Of a stretch of DNA of 64,000 nucleotides, positions 26,455-34,820 are shown one piece after another. The position numbers and the translations under genes are program-made. Origin of the DNA: Nocardia arthritidis NBRC 100137 (GTDB taxonomy: Bacteria; Actinomycetota; Actinomycetes; Mycobacteriales; Mycobacteriaceae); the NCBI RefSeq assembly GCF_001612765.1, contig NZ_BDBB01000033.1:1-64000 (forward strand). The letters are read 5' to 3'. Within the stretch, counting starts at the first letter, position 1. The number at the start of each line of letters is the position of its first letter. The notes below the pieces were generated by a model. That model was not told where the DNA came from. It ran no database searches and worked only from the letters and a program-made list of their open reading frames with translations.

Positions 26455-27402
26455 TCAGGCGGCGTAGTTGAGATCAGCGGCGCCGACCTCACCGGCCCGC
26501 GCCATCAGGCGTGCGACGGCCTCGGCCACTCGGCCGGGCTGCTCCAGGATCACGGAGTGACCCGCGCCCTCGATCATCACGAAATCCGAGTACTCGACGG
26601 CGGCGGCCATCGCGACGGAATGCGACGGCGGCGTCATCAGGTCGGCGGAGCCGCACAGCACCAACGTGGGGATCCGGGAGAGAACCGGGAGCGCGTCGGT
26701 TCGGTCATAGACCATGAAGTCGCTCAAGAAGCTCGCCATCGTGACGATATGCGTCTCGTTGCGCATCGCGTTGGCCAGGGTGAGCACCCGGGAACTCACC
26801 TCGCGATCACCGAATTCCGCGGTACGGATGATCGGGGCGAAGAGCTTGCAGACCATGAGCTTCGCGTGGTGCATCAGGCGCGGGGCACGGCGGACGGCCG
26901 CCTGGAAGACAGAGACCACGGGGTTGCGCAGCAGCCGGCCGAAGCCGGCGTCGGCGAGCCCGTCGGCAGCGGTCGCGAGGAGCGCGACGCCGACGACGCG
27001 GGTGCCGATCTCGTGCGGATAGCGGTCGGCGTAGGTCAGCGCGGTCATGCCGCCCATCGAGTGACCGACGAGGACGACCGGCCCGGTCGGGGCCACCGCA
27101 TCGAGAACCACTCGCAGGTCGCGGCCGAGCTGTTCGAGGTTGTAGGTCTGCCGGGGCGCCGCGGCGGACTCGCCGTGACCGCGGTGGTCGTAACAGACGA
27201 CCCGCGCGCCGGGGTGCCTGCGCAGCAGGGCGTCGCGAACGTAGGTCCAGGACTCGGTGCGCAGGCAATGTCCGTGCAGCAGGACGACGGTGAGGTCCGC
27301 GTCGCGTGGGCCGTATTCGCGAATCGCGAGCGCCACGCCGTCTTCGGTCCGGACCGTGGCACGCCGCTCCGCCGCGGTGGGGATTGTGCTGGGGATCGAC
27401 AT
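26455..27402 (-). CDS. Alpha/beta-hydrolase
   Basis: A 315-aa cytosolic hydrolase. The oxyanion HGHCL follows strand 3, the nucleophile elbow is GHSMGG (Ser near residue 117), the acid is in CGSADLMTP and the His in GAGHSVILEQP. Resembles esterases and C-C bond hydrolases of degradation pathways. It lies downstream of the XRE-TetR regulator gene in the same direction, 112 bases away. Substrate unknown. Confidence 0.9.
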   Translation of the reverse strand: MSIPSTIPTAAERRATVRTEDGVALAIREYGPRDADLTVVLLHGHCLRTESWTYVRDALLRRHPGARVVCYDHRGHGESAAAPRQTYNLEQLGRDLRVVLDAVAPTGPVVLVGHSMGGMTALTYADRYPHEIGTRVVGVALLATAADGLADAGFGRLLRNPVVSVFQAAVRRAPRLMHHAKLMVCKLFAPIIRTAEFGDREVSSRVLTLANAMRNETHIVTMASFLSDFMVYDRTDALPVLSRIPTLVLCGSADLMTPPSHSVAMAAAVEYSDFVMIEGAGHSVILEQPGRVAEAVARLMARAGEVGAADLNYAA

Positions 27403-27514
27403 GGGATGCTCCGGTTCGCCGGCGGTGACACGTCTTACTGTCCGCCGTCCCAGCCGTCGATATCAGGCCCCCGAGTGGTGGTCTCCGGTCCCCGAGGGTG
27501 TGGTCGATCGCCAC

Positions 27515-28399
27515 CTAGGTGAGGCGGGAGCGATGCGGCTGATTCGCCGGATGGATTCCGAGCACACCCAGGGCGAAATCGCCGTACCGCGCGGCCACTT
27601 CCTCCGGCGTCGCCGGCCCGGACTCGCGAAACCACTGCGGGATCGCGGTGCACATGGTGGCGATGGCACGACCCGCTGCCCGGATATCGGGAGTAGCGAT
27701 GCGGCCCTCGCCATGGGCCTCGGTGATCGCACCGTCCAGGATGGCCTGGATGTCACGGCGGGAACGGGCGATGCGCGCGCGTTCGCTCGGAGAAAGACTG
27801 CGCATCTCGCTGGCGCCGATGAACCCGAGATCGCGGCGGTGGGTGTGGAACAGGGCCAGGGCTTCGACGATCAAGCGCACCCGGTGAATGCTGTCGCGGC
27901 CCTCCGCGCGGGCGGCGCGCACCCGCCAGTGCAGTTCGTCCATGGTCAGATCGAGGATGCGGACCAGTACTTCGTGCTTGTCGCGGTAGTGGTGGTAGAG
28001 GCCGGGAACGCTGGTGCCCGCCCGCCGGGCCAGGGCGCGCACGGTCGTGCCGTGATAGCCGATCTCGACGAACGAGGCGAGAGCGGCGGCCAGCACCGGG
28101 TCGACGTCCAACGGAGCGAAGACTCGCCAGTCGCCGCGCGCCCCCGGCTCGATGTCGGTCCGGTCGTAGCTCGGCTGGGACACGGAGGACCTGTCACCGA
28201 GCAAGTGCGTGACGGGCACACCGAGCACATCGGACAACCGGGTCAGGCGTACAACCGAGATGCCGGTCTTTCCGGTCTCCATGGCGCTGAGCGTGGCGGG
28301 ACTCACCTCGAGCCGGCGGGCCACTTCGCGCAGCGACAAGCCCACGGCGCGGCGCGCACGACGGATCGCCTCGTGCGGCGACACGGCCTCATCTTTCAT
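27515..28399 (-). CDS. Regulator with fused XRE and TetR DNA-binding domains
   Basis: A 294-aa protein with two DNA-binding modules. Residues about 8-65 are a Cro/XRE helix-turn-helix (GLSLREVARRLEVSPATLSA). Residues about 100-150 are a TetR helix-turn-helix (FVEIGYHGTTVRALARRAGT, then VPGLYHHYRDK), followed by a helical ligand domain. Family members of this build occur near lipid catabolic genes in actinobacteria. ATG 28399 lacks a ribosome binding site and is 3 bases from an inverted repeat, so it is probably leaderless and autorepressed. It is divergent from an acyl-CoA dehydrogenase. Confidence 0.88.
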   Translation of the reverse strand: MKDEAVSPHEAIRRARRAVGLSLREVARRLEVSPATLSAMETGKTGISVVRLTRLSDVLGVPVTHLLGDRSSVSQPSYDRTDIEPGARGDWRVFAPLDVDPVLAAALASFVEIGYHGTTVRALARRAGTSVPGLYHHYRDKHEVLVRILDLTMDELHWRVRAARAEGRDSIHRVRLIVEALALFHTHRRDLGFIGASEMRSLSPSERARIARSRRDIQAILDGAITEAHGEGRIATPDIRAAGRAIATMCTAIPQWFRESGPATPEEVAARYGDFALGVLGIHPANQPHRSRLT

Positions 28400-28402
28400 A
28401 TC

Positions 28403-28419
28403 GTTCAGAATAACTGAAC
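28403..28419. promoter_or_regulatory. Probable operator of the XRE-TetR regulator
   Basis: GTTCAG-AATAA-CTGAAC is a perfect 6-bp inverted repeat with a 5-base spacer, next to the regulator start. A single half-site GTTCAG recurs at 28496-28501, close to the divergent acyl-CoA dehydrogenase promoter region. Confidence 0.6.
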
Positions 28420-28557
28420 AATGAGAGTTGCCTAAACCCACCCAACTTCGCCCGCAGCGTGGCATTTTGACACCGCTTGCGCCCAATGAGAGAGTGTTCA
28501 GCTAGAGCGATCGTTCGGTCCGACGACGAGGCTCTGGATGTCGAGGAGGAATGCGCG

Positions 28558-29778
28558 ATGCCGATCGATCTGACCTATTCCGACGAAGTGCGGGCGCTGA
28601 CCGAACGCACCCACGCGTTCGTGCGGGAGACGGTGCTGCCGATCGAGGACGAACACCACGGCGACATCACCGCCGCGGGTGGTGACGAGCTGCGCGGCAC
28701 GCTGAACGAGCAGGCGCGCCGGGCCGGAGTCTTCGCGCCGCACGCGCCCGTCGAGTACGGCGGTCACGGACTGTCGATGTCGGACCGCGCGCCAGTGTTC
28801 GAAGAAGCGGGCTACTCGCTGTTCGGTCCGACCGCGCTCAACATCGCGGCGCCGGACGAGGGCAATGTGCACATGCTCGCCCACATCGCCGACCCGGAGC
28901 AGAAGTCGCGCTACCTCGAGCCGCTCGCCCGTGGTGCGGTGCGCTCGGCCTTCGCGATGACGGAGCCCGCACCCGGCGCGGGCTCCGATCCGTCGGCACT
29001 GGCCACCCGGGCCGTCCGCGCCGACGGCGGCTGGCGCATCAACGGCCACAAGTACTTCATCACCGGCGCGGACGGCGCGGGCTTCTTCATCGTGATGGCC
29101 CGCACCTCCGGCGAACCGGGCCAGCGCGGCGGGGCGACCATGTTCCTGGCCCCGGCCGACACCCCCGGTCTGCGCGTGGGCAGGCATATCACCACGCTGG
29201 ACCGCGCCATGATCGGCGGCCACTGCGAGGTCTTCTTCGAGGACATGTTCGTGCCCGACGAGGCGGTGCTGGGCGCTGTCGACCGCGGCTTCGAATACGC
29301 CCAGGTGCGGCTGGGTCCCGCCCGCATGACGCACGTGATGCGATGGCTCGGCGCGGCGCGGCGCGGTCACGACATCGCCGTCGCGCGCGTCGCTCAGCGC
29401 GAAGGCTTCGGTGCGCGCATCGGCGATCTCGGCATGGCGCAACAGATGATCGCCGACAACGAGATCGATATCGCCGCCACGCGTGCGCTGCTGGTGCGCG
29501 CCTGCTGGGAACTCGACAGCGGGGAGCACGCGGGCAACGCCACCTCGATAGCGAAGACATTCGCCGCCGAGGCGATCTTCCGCATCGTCGACCGGAGCAT
29601 CCAGTTGTGCGGCGGTCTCGGCGTCTCCGACGACCTGCCGCTGGCTCGCCTGTCCCGCGAAGTGCGGCCTTTCCGCATCTACGACGGACCCTCCGAAGTG
29701 CACCGATGGGCTATCGCCAAGCGGGCGGTCAGTGCCGCCCGGCGGGCGGCGGGCGACGGGACCAGCCCTTCGCACTGA
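28558..29778 (+). CDS. Acyl-CoA dehydrogenase (FadE-like)
   Basis: A 406-aa FAD enzyme that introduces an alpha-beta double bond into acyl-CoA. It shows AFAMTEPAPGAGSDP (FAD/substrate loop), INGHKYFITGADGA, and the C-terminal helix block IQLCGGLGVSDDLPLARLSREVRPFRIYDGPSEVH. It resembles the ACAD10/11-like branch, in which the catalytic base is an Asp or Glu in the last helices. The start has GAGGAGG upstream. It is divergent from the XRE-TetR regulator, its likely repressor. Confidence 0.91.
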   Translation: MPIDLTYSDEVRALTERTHAFVRETVLPIEDEHHGDITAAGGDELRGTLNEQARRAGVFAPHAPVEYGGHGLSMSDRAPVFEEAGYSLFGPTALNIAAPDEGNVHMLAHIADPEQKSRYLEPLARGAVRSAFAMTEPAPGAGSDPSALATRAVRADGGWRINGHKYFITGADGAGFFIVMARTSGEPGQRGGATMFLAPADTPGLRVGRHITTLDRAMIGGHCEVFFEDMFVPDEAVLGAVDRGFEYAQVRLGPARMTHVMRWLGAARRGHDIAVARVAQREGFGARIGDLGMAQQMIADNEIDIAATRALLVRACWELDSGEHAGNATSIAKTFAAEAIFRIVDRSIQLCGGLGVSDDLPLARLSREVRPFRIYDGPSEVHRWAIAKRAVSAARRAAGDGTSPSH

Positions 29779-29939
29779 TCGGAGCCTCAACCGGTCCGAT
29801 CGGCGCGCGTGCCATCACAGGCACAGCTCACCGCGTACCGTGCGGACTTCATGGTTTCGCCGAAACGGAGTTCCTCGCCGCCACTAGCGGCGAACACATC
29901 GATCCGACCGCGTCCCGGGATGATCGAACGGAGAGCCGT

Positions 29940-30167
29940 ATGCCAGCGCAAGACCGCCGATACCTCATCTCGCTGATGGTGGGAGAACCCGGCGACGACG
30001 CGACGCTCACGGCAATCCGGTCGGCGTTATTCGACTGGCTGAAGGAGGCCGGCGCCGAAGTCGTCGAGGACGGCGGCGCCAACCGGGTAGTCATCGCGGC
30101 GGCGCCGGAAACAGCCGAGCAAGTCGGCGACCTCGCGTACGTACGCACCGTCGAGCCATACGCCTGA
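29940..30167 (+). CDS. Small protein resembling a stand-alone I9 inhibitor fold
   Basis: A 75-aa protein with the pattern strand (RRYLISLMVG), helix (LTAIRSALFDWLKEAGAEVVE), strand (NRVVIAA), helix (PETAEQVGDLAYV) and strand ending RTVEPYA. This matches the peptidase inhibitor I9/subtilisin-propeptide topology and its usual VxxVEPD-like end. No signal peptide or neighbouring subtilase is present. GGAGAG precedes the ATG. The fold assignment is inference. Confidence 0.5.
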   Translation: MPAQDRRYLISLMVGEPGDDATLTAIRSALFDWLKEAGAEVVEDGGANRVVIAAAPETAEQVGDLAYVRTVEPYA

Positions 30168-30232
30168 CAGCGCTGCTCGGTCACGAGCGCGAGCCGGTGT
30201 GTTTCGCCCACGATGACTCAACCCCTACGCGA

Positions 30233-30273
30233 ACACCCCGCCGCCGCCAGCTCGGCTGACGGCGGCGGGGTGT
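30233..30273. terminator. Bidirectional terminator-like hairpin
   Basis: ACACCCCGCCGCCG pairs perfectly with CGGCGGCGGGGTGT (14 bp, 13-base loop). It sits between the converging I9-like and CsbD-like genes. There is no T-run, as usual for such hairpins in high-GC actinobacteria. Confidence 0.7.
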
Positions 30274-30303
30274 GTCTGCGGTGGGACGAACCCGGCGGGG
30301 TGT

Positions 30304-30549
30304 CTACCGTCCGTGCTGATGCGCGGACTGGCGGGCCTCGTCGACGTCCGCCTCGGCCCTGGCCTTCTCTGCGGCGGCTTCCTTGCCTGCCGCCTCGCGC
30401 TGCGAGGCCGCCTTGTCCTGCTGCGCGCGGCCCTCGTCCTTCAGATCCTCGTGACCGGTGACGGTACCGGCCGCTTCCTTCACCTTGCCCTTGACATCTT
30501 CGACGACGCCTTCGACGCCTTCACGAGCACCGCTTCCATGTTCAGCCAC
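30304..30549 (-). CDS. CsbD-family stress protein
   Basis: An 81-aa, highly charged helical protein with the CsbD core (VEGVVEDVKGKVKEAAGTV, then GHEDLKDEGRAQQ) and an Ala/Glu/Lys-rich tail. CsbD relatives are general-stress proteins of unknown mechanism. GTG 30549 is the start, with AGGAGG 5 bases before it. It probably has its own stress-responsive promoter upstream. Confidence 0.88.
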   Translation of the reverse strand: MAEHGSGAREGVEGVVEDVKGKVKEAAGTVTGHEDLKDEGRAQQDKAASQREAAGKEAAAEKARAEADVDEARQSAHQHGR

Positions 30550-30672
30550 AACAACCTCCTGGAATATCGGAACAAGCTGACATCTCGCGCATACCCGGGA
30601 GACCGGCCTCGAACCGTCTCCGGCGAGAAAGACCGGAGCCGCGCCTGTAATGCCTGGTCGCGGGCGGGCGCA

Positions 30673-30822
30673 TCAGCGAAGCGGGGTGGTCTCGCTCGGG
30701 CCTTGCCGATACCGGGTCATCGTGAGCAGCTGCGCGCGGTCGTTGTACTCCGGAATCGGCAGCGGGAACCAGTAGCTGCCGTCGAGCCAGGCCTGCCCGA
30801 GCAGTGGGACCGGCTTCTGCAT
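30673..30822 (-). pseudogene. Possible gene fragment
   Basis: A 49-codon stretch (MQKPVPLLGQAWLDGSYWFP, then YNDRAQLLTM) has protein-like composition and GC-rich third positions but no ribosome binding site and no good upstream continuation. I read it as the tail of a lost gene. The family is not recognised. The rest of 30550-30905 shows nothing beyond the CsbD promoter region. Confidence 0.25.
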
Positions 30823-30905
30823 CGAAACCGAGAAGAGCCGCGTCGCCACATGGCCGCCGGGAGCGCACCCGCTCGCCCGGCGCCGTGTGGATCGACCGCT
30901 GACCG

Positions 30906-32129
30906 CTATACCTGCGCTTCGGTGCCGCCGATGCCCGACACCGTCAGCTCGACGGGTTCCCGTGGCTGGCCGGGACGGAACACGCAACGTGTGCACGTGT
31001 AGATCGTGGGCATGCACTCGTTGCAGTGCACGCAGGCCGACCGGGTCGTCGCATCCGATCGGATGCGCTGCAACAGGTTCGGTTCTCGGAGCAGAGCGCG
31101 GCCCATGGCGACGAACTCGAAACCCTCCGCCATCGCGAGCCGCATAGTGTCCAGATTCGTGATGCCGCCGAGCAGAACCAGGGGCATGGTCAATTCTCGC
31201 CGGAAGTGCCGCGCTCGCTCGAGCAGATACGCCTCCCGATACGGGTACTCCTTCAAGAACGCCTTGCCGACCAATCGGAATCCCCAGCGCGCGGGCACCG
31301 GGAGAACATCGCCGAAGGACCGTCGCGGGGCGTCACCGTGGAACAGCAGCATCGGGTTGAGCAGTGAACTGCCCGCCGTCAGCTCCAGCGCGTCCAGGGT
31401 TCCGTCGGCTTCCAGCCACGCGGCGACCTGCACCGACTCCGGCACGGTGAGCCCGCCCCGCACTCCGTCTTCCATATTCAGCTTCGCGGTCACCGCGAGC
31501 CGGCCGCCCACCGCTTGCCGTACCGCGGCGGCGATCTCGCGCGCCAACCGCGCCCGGTTGGCCAAGCTGCCGCCGTACCGATCGGTGCGGCGGTTCAGCT
31601 TGGGGCTCAAGAACGAGCTGACCAGGTAGTTGTGCCCGAAGTGGATTTCCACCGCATCGAAGCCGGAGGCTTCGGCCAGCTTCGCCGCGCCGGCATGAGC
31701 GGCCACGAGGTCACGGATTCCGTTTTCGTCGGGACTGCGCATCATGCGCATCGAGAGGGGGCTGAGCATCCGGCTCGGCGCCAGCGCCGGAGCCCGGTTG
31801 GAGGCTGCGTTGGCTACCGGACCCGCGTGGCCGATCTGCGCACTCACTGCGGCGCCTTCACCATGAACGGCGTCGGTGAGCCTCCGCAGTCCCGGGACCG
31901 CGTCCGGACGCATCCAGATCTGGTGCCGGTCGGTCCGGCCGCCGGGAGCGACAGCGCAGTACGCCACCGTCGTCATCCCGACGCCACCGGCGGCGACCTC
32001 CCGATGGAACTCGATCAAATCGTCGGTCACCAGAGCGTCCGGCGTGCGGCCTTCGAAGGTCGCGGCCTTGATCACCCGATTACGCAGGGCGATCGGTCCG
32101 AGCCGGGCCGGTGCGAATACGTCGTTCAT
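30906..32129 (-). CDS. Old-yellow-enzyme-type NADH:flavin oxidoreductase
   Basis: A 407-aa FMN-binding TIM barrel. Features are RNRVIKAATFEG near the N-terminus, the substrate-binding IHFGHNYLVSSFLSPKLNRR with the His/Asn pair, YGGSLANRARL, and the phosphate-binding GGITNLDTM. The C-terminal cysteines (CVHCNECM, then CTRC) could hold an Fe-S or zinc site, as in the larger 2,4-dienoyl-CoA reductase-like members, but no second domain follows. ATG 32129 overlaps the stop of the upstream TetR gene (ATGA), so the two are coupled. Confidence 0.9.
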   Translation of the reverse strand: MNDVFAPARLGPIALRNRVIKAATFEGRTPDALVTDDLIEFHREVAAGGVGMTTVAYCAVAPGGRTDRHQIWMRPDAVPGLRRLTDAVHGEGAAVSAQIGHAGPVANAASNRAPALAPSRMLSPLSMRMMRSPDENGIRDLVAAHAGAAKLAEASGFDAVEIHFGHNYLVSSFLSPKLNRRTDRYGGSLANRARLAREIAAAVRQAVGGRLAVTAKLNMEDGVRGGLTVPESVQVAAWLEADGTLDALELTAGSSLLNPMLLFHGDAPRRSFGDVLPVPARWGFRLVGKAFLKEYPYREAYLLERARHFRRELTMPLVLLGGITNLDTMRLAMAEGFEFVAMGRALLREPNLLQRIRSDATTRSACVHCNECMPTIYTCTRCVFRPGQPREPVELTVSGIGGTEAQV

Positions 32130-32704
32130 CGTTGTTTCTCTCCTGTCGGCGCGGTCAATCCGGCCACTACGAATTCCCGGAGGGTGGCCACCGCCTCCGG
32201 CGACATCTCCCGGTGCTCCGCACTGCCGAATCGCATGATGAGCAGGTCGAACGCCAACATCCATCGGCGGCGGCTCTCCCGCTCGCTCACACCGGGCAAC
32301 AGGCTGACCCACGCATCGATCCGGAACCATGGCTGCCGCCATTCGGTCACCTGCCTGCCGAGGACGAATTGCGCCAGCAATCTCAGGTGCAACCGCCCCA
32401 CGGGATCGGCGGCCAACGCGACGAACGGCTCGATCACCGCATCGACCACCTCGGCGATCGACCCGTGCCCGCCGGTGACAGCGGCCAAGCGGTCCTCCCA
32501 CACCGGCCCCAGCCGCTCCTCGAGCAACGCGGCGACGAGGGCGTCCTTCGAACCGAAGTGGTAGTGCACCGCCGCAGGGTTGGCCCCGGCCTGCGCGCAG
32601 ATCCCCCGGACCGACACCTCGTCGTAGCGACCCTCCAGCAGCAGTCGTTCGGCGGCTGTCAGCAGGCGATCGCGGGTGGTCGCTTCGGAGACCTGTTTCG
32701 GCAT
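32126..32704 (-). CDS. TetR/AcrR-family regulator
   Basis: A 192-aa repressor. The helix-turn-helix is at residues about 8-55 (RLLTAAERLLLEGRYDEVSV, then CAQAGANPAAVHYHFGSKDA), followed by a TetR_C helical domain. ATG 32704 lacks a ribosome binding site, and ATG 32728 or a leaderless start are alternatives. It is the first gene of a two-gene unit with the old-yellow-enzyme gene and probably controls it through the upstream palindrome. Confidence 0.88.
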   Translation of the reverse strand: MPKQVSEATTRDRLLTAAERLLLEGRYDEVSVRGICAQAGANPAAVHYHFGSKDALVAALLEERLGPVWEDRLAAVTGGHGSIAEVVDAVIEPFVALAADPVGRLHLRLLAQFVLGRQVTEWRQPWFRIDAWVSLLPGVSERESRRRWMLAFDLLIMRFGSAEHREMSPEAVATLREFVVAGLTAPTGEKQR

Positions 32705-32734
32705 GCGACAAGTCAAGCACGTCTCCATCACCGA

Positions 32735-32751
32735 TTCAATCACTGATTGAA
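32735..32751. promoter_or_regulatory. Probable TetR operator
   Basis: TTCAAT-CACTG-ATTGAA is a perfect 6-bp inverted repeat with a 5-base spacer, about 30 bases upstream of the TetR start. It would overlap the promoter of the TetR-oxidoreductase unit. Confidence 0.6.
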
Positions 32752-32997
32752 ACATTGCTTGGCCAAGTTCCCGAGCCGCTCGGCGCCGGGAGACGTCAGC
32801 GCCCACGGCCCTCGGTAAAGGGACGTGGGCGGTCGGGAGTCACACCGCAGTGATCAGGTCGATCCGGCTCCGAGGCGCCCGCAGGATGGGGGCCGCCTCG
32901 ACCGGCCTCTCATCGCCTCGGCCGGTTCGGCCACCGTTGATGATGACGGCATTCAGTGCGGCCGAAACGGGCACGCCGAAACGGCCGCGCCGATTCC

Positions 32998-34005
32998 TCA
33001 GGAATTGCCCGCGATGATCACCTCGGGAATACCGGTGCCGAGCGGCACCGGCCGGCACACCGGCGCCGGACTGCCCGGAGCCAGCACGGTGAGCAGCAAC
33101 TCCTGCACGAACGGGTCGTACACCATGTGGAAGTGCCCGGTGAGATCGGCGGGACACAGGTCCTGCAGGGCGATGTTCCGCGCCCCGGGCCCGCGCAGCG
33201 CGATGTTCTCGAACGGCTGGATCATCTCGTCGACACGGCTGCCGATGGTCACGTATCGCACCCCGGGCACCGTGTCGCCGCCCGCGTTGAGATCGAGCAT
33301 GATCGGCGAGCCCTCGACCTGCTGCACGGCAGCGAGCGAAGTCACCTGCGCGAACGCCTGCAACGCGCCGGGGATCGCCTCAGCCACCGGCACCAGCCCG
33401 TACATCACACCGCCGTAGGTGGGCGACGCGAGGCCGACCCACTGGTCGACATGGGCCGCACCGCCCAGCTTGTTGACGTAGTACCGAGTGACATTGGCGC
33501 CCTGAGAAAATCCGACCATATCGACCTTGGCCGCGCCGGTGGCCGCGAGCACCTGATCGACGAACGCGCCGATCTGATAGGCGCTCAGCACCAGATCCTC
33601 GGTACCGTAACTGTCCGCGCCGGGCTTGCCGCCGTAGTTCAGCGCGAACACGCAGAATCCGGCCGCGGTCAGCCGCGGCGCTATCCCCGACCAATCGGAA
33701 TAGGCTGTGGAGTCGGTTCCGTGCGCGAGCACCAACGGCCGGGGATGCCGCGCGCTGGGAACGCATCCGAAGTCGTTGGTGCCGCTCGGGACCGCATTCG
33801 GATGGCTCTTCTGATACCACGCCGCGGCGAGGTGGTCGGACTGCGGCGGAGCGGCGTACGTCGGCACGTCGGGTGGGCGGAGGCCGGGCGGCTCGGCGGA
33901 CGCCACGCCCGGGCCCAGCGCGGCCGCGCCGGCCACCACTAGGGCCAGCACGGCGCGACGCAAGTGTGAAGTACCCCAAGCTTCCGCTCGACTCGACTGT
34001 CGCAT
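32998..34005 (-). CDS. Secreted lipase (class 2 / EstA-EstB-like alpha/beta-hydrolase)
   Basis: A 335-aa exported enzyme. Residues 1-38 are a Sec signal with hydrophobic core and cleavage motif ASA before Glu. The mature protein has an oxyanion AHGTDS, the nucleophile elbow GFSQG (Ser near residue 166) and a late His in GHFHMVYD. Four cysteines could form two disulphides. Family members hydrolyse triacylglycerols or other esters outside the cell. The gene stands alone. Confidence 0.9.
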   Translation of the reverse strand: MRQSSRAEAWGTSHLRRAVLALVVAGAAALGPGVASAEPPGLRPPDVPTYAAPPQSDHLAAAWYQKSHPNAVPSGTNDFGCVPSARHPRPLVLAHGTDSTAYSDWSGIAPRLTAAGFCVFALNYGGKPGADSYGTEDLVLSAYQIGAFVDQVLAATGAAKVDMVGFSQGANVTRYYVNKLGGAAHVDQWVGLASPTYGGVMYGLVPVAEAIPGALQAFAQVTSLAAVQQVEGSPIMLDLNAGGDTVPGVRYVTIGSRVDEMIQPFENIALRGPGARNIALQDLCPADLTGHFHMVYDPFVQELLLTVLAPGSPAPVCRPVPLGTGIPEVIIAGNS

Positions 34006-34065
34006 CTCACAATGATCGCTCCGATCGGCTCGAAATGCGCGCGATATCGGGGTGTTTCGCCTCCC

Positions 34066-34719
34066 CTACTTCTCGGGGGTCTCGTCCTCGGCGAGGATGC
34101 GGTAGAGGGACTTGCGGGTCTCGGTGAGCAACTCCGCCGCACGCTCCGCCTGCTGCGGGGTGCCCGCCGCCGCGACCTGCGCGACCGCCCCCATCAGCTG
34201 CCCCACGAGTCCGCGCAGGTCCATCGCCTGAGCCCCGACGTCCTGCCGCACGTCTGCCCACGGATCACCCAGCTCGTCCCGGTGCGCTGCGACGTACTCG
34301 TTACCGGTCTCGGTGAGCTTGGCGGTCTTGCGCCCGGCGACCTTCTCGATGAGGACCAGGCCCTCGTCCTCCAGTTGCGCCAGCGCGGGGTAGATCGAAC
34401 CGGGGCTCGGCCTCCAGATGTCGTTGCTGCGCTCGCGGATCTGCTGGATGAGTTCGTAGCCGTGCATGGGCTGCTCGGCGAGCAGCAGCAGCACGGCGGC
34501 GCGTACATCACCGCGCCTGCCACGGCCGCCACGGCCGCGTCCGCGACCGAATTGCGGGCCGAAGCCAGGGCCGAAACCGGGACCGAATCCCGGCCCGAAC
34601 TCGGGGCCGAAACCGTGGCGTCCACCGCGACGGAAGCGCAGCCGGTGTTCGAAGCCCTCGGGCCCGGGCAGCGGCCCGCGGCCACGACGGCCGAATTCTC
34701 GATCTTCTCGGTATTCCAT
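34066..34719 (-). CDS. PadR-family regulator with Gly/Phe-rich N-terminal repeat
   Basis: A 217-aa protein. Residues about 30-70 contain a tandem GFGP/EFGP/GFGP repeat and an RGRGRGGRGRRG basic patch. The PadR winged helix follows (DVRAAVLLLLAEQPMHGYEL, then SPGSIYPALAQLEDEGLV) and a short helical C-terminus. Similar Gly-rich N-terminal extensions are seen in some actinobacterial PadR proteins. ATG 34719, with GGGAGG upstream, is preferred to earlier starts. An upstream palindrome suggests autorepression. Confidence 0.88.
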   Translation of the reverse strand: MEYREDREFGRRGRGPLPGPEGFEHRLRFRRGGRHGFGPEFGPGFGPGFGPGFGPQFGRGRGRGGRGRRGDVRAAVLLLLAEQPMHGYELIQQIRERSNDIWRPSPGSIYPALAQLEDEGLVLIEKVAGRKTAKLTETGNEYVAAHRDELGDPWADVRQDVGAQAMDLRGLVGQLMGAVAQVAAAGTPQQAERAAELLTETRKSLYRILAEDETPEK

Positions 34720-34760
34720 GTCAGCCTCCCAAGGCTCTCGTGGTCGTTTCATGCTATCGA

Positions 34761-34770
34761 CGATATATCG
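34761..34770. promoter_or_regulatory. Possible PadR operator
   Basis: CGATATATCG is a perfect 10-base palindrome in an AT-rich patch about 42 bases upstream of the PadR start. Related TATCGA-type elements surround it (TATCGA at 34755). Confidence 0.45.
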
Positions 34771-34820
34771 GCAATGCATCGGACGCAAGGCCCGGCTTCG
34801 GAACCGAGACACCAGGGAGG

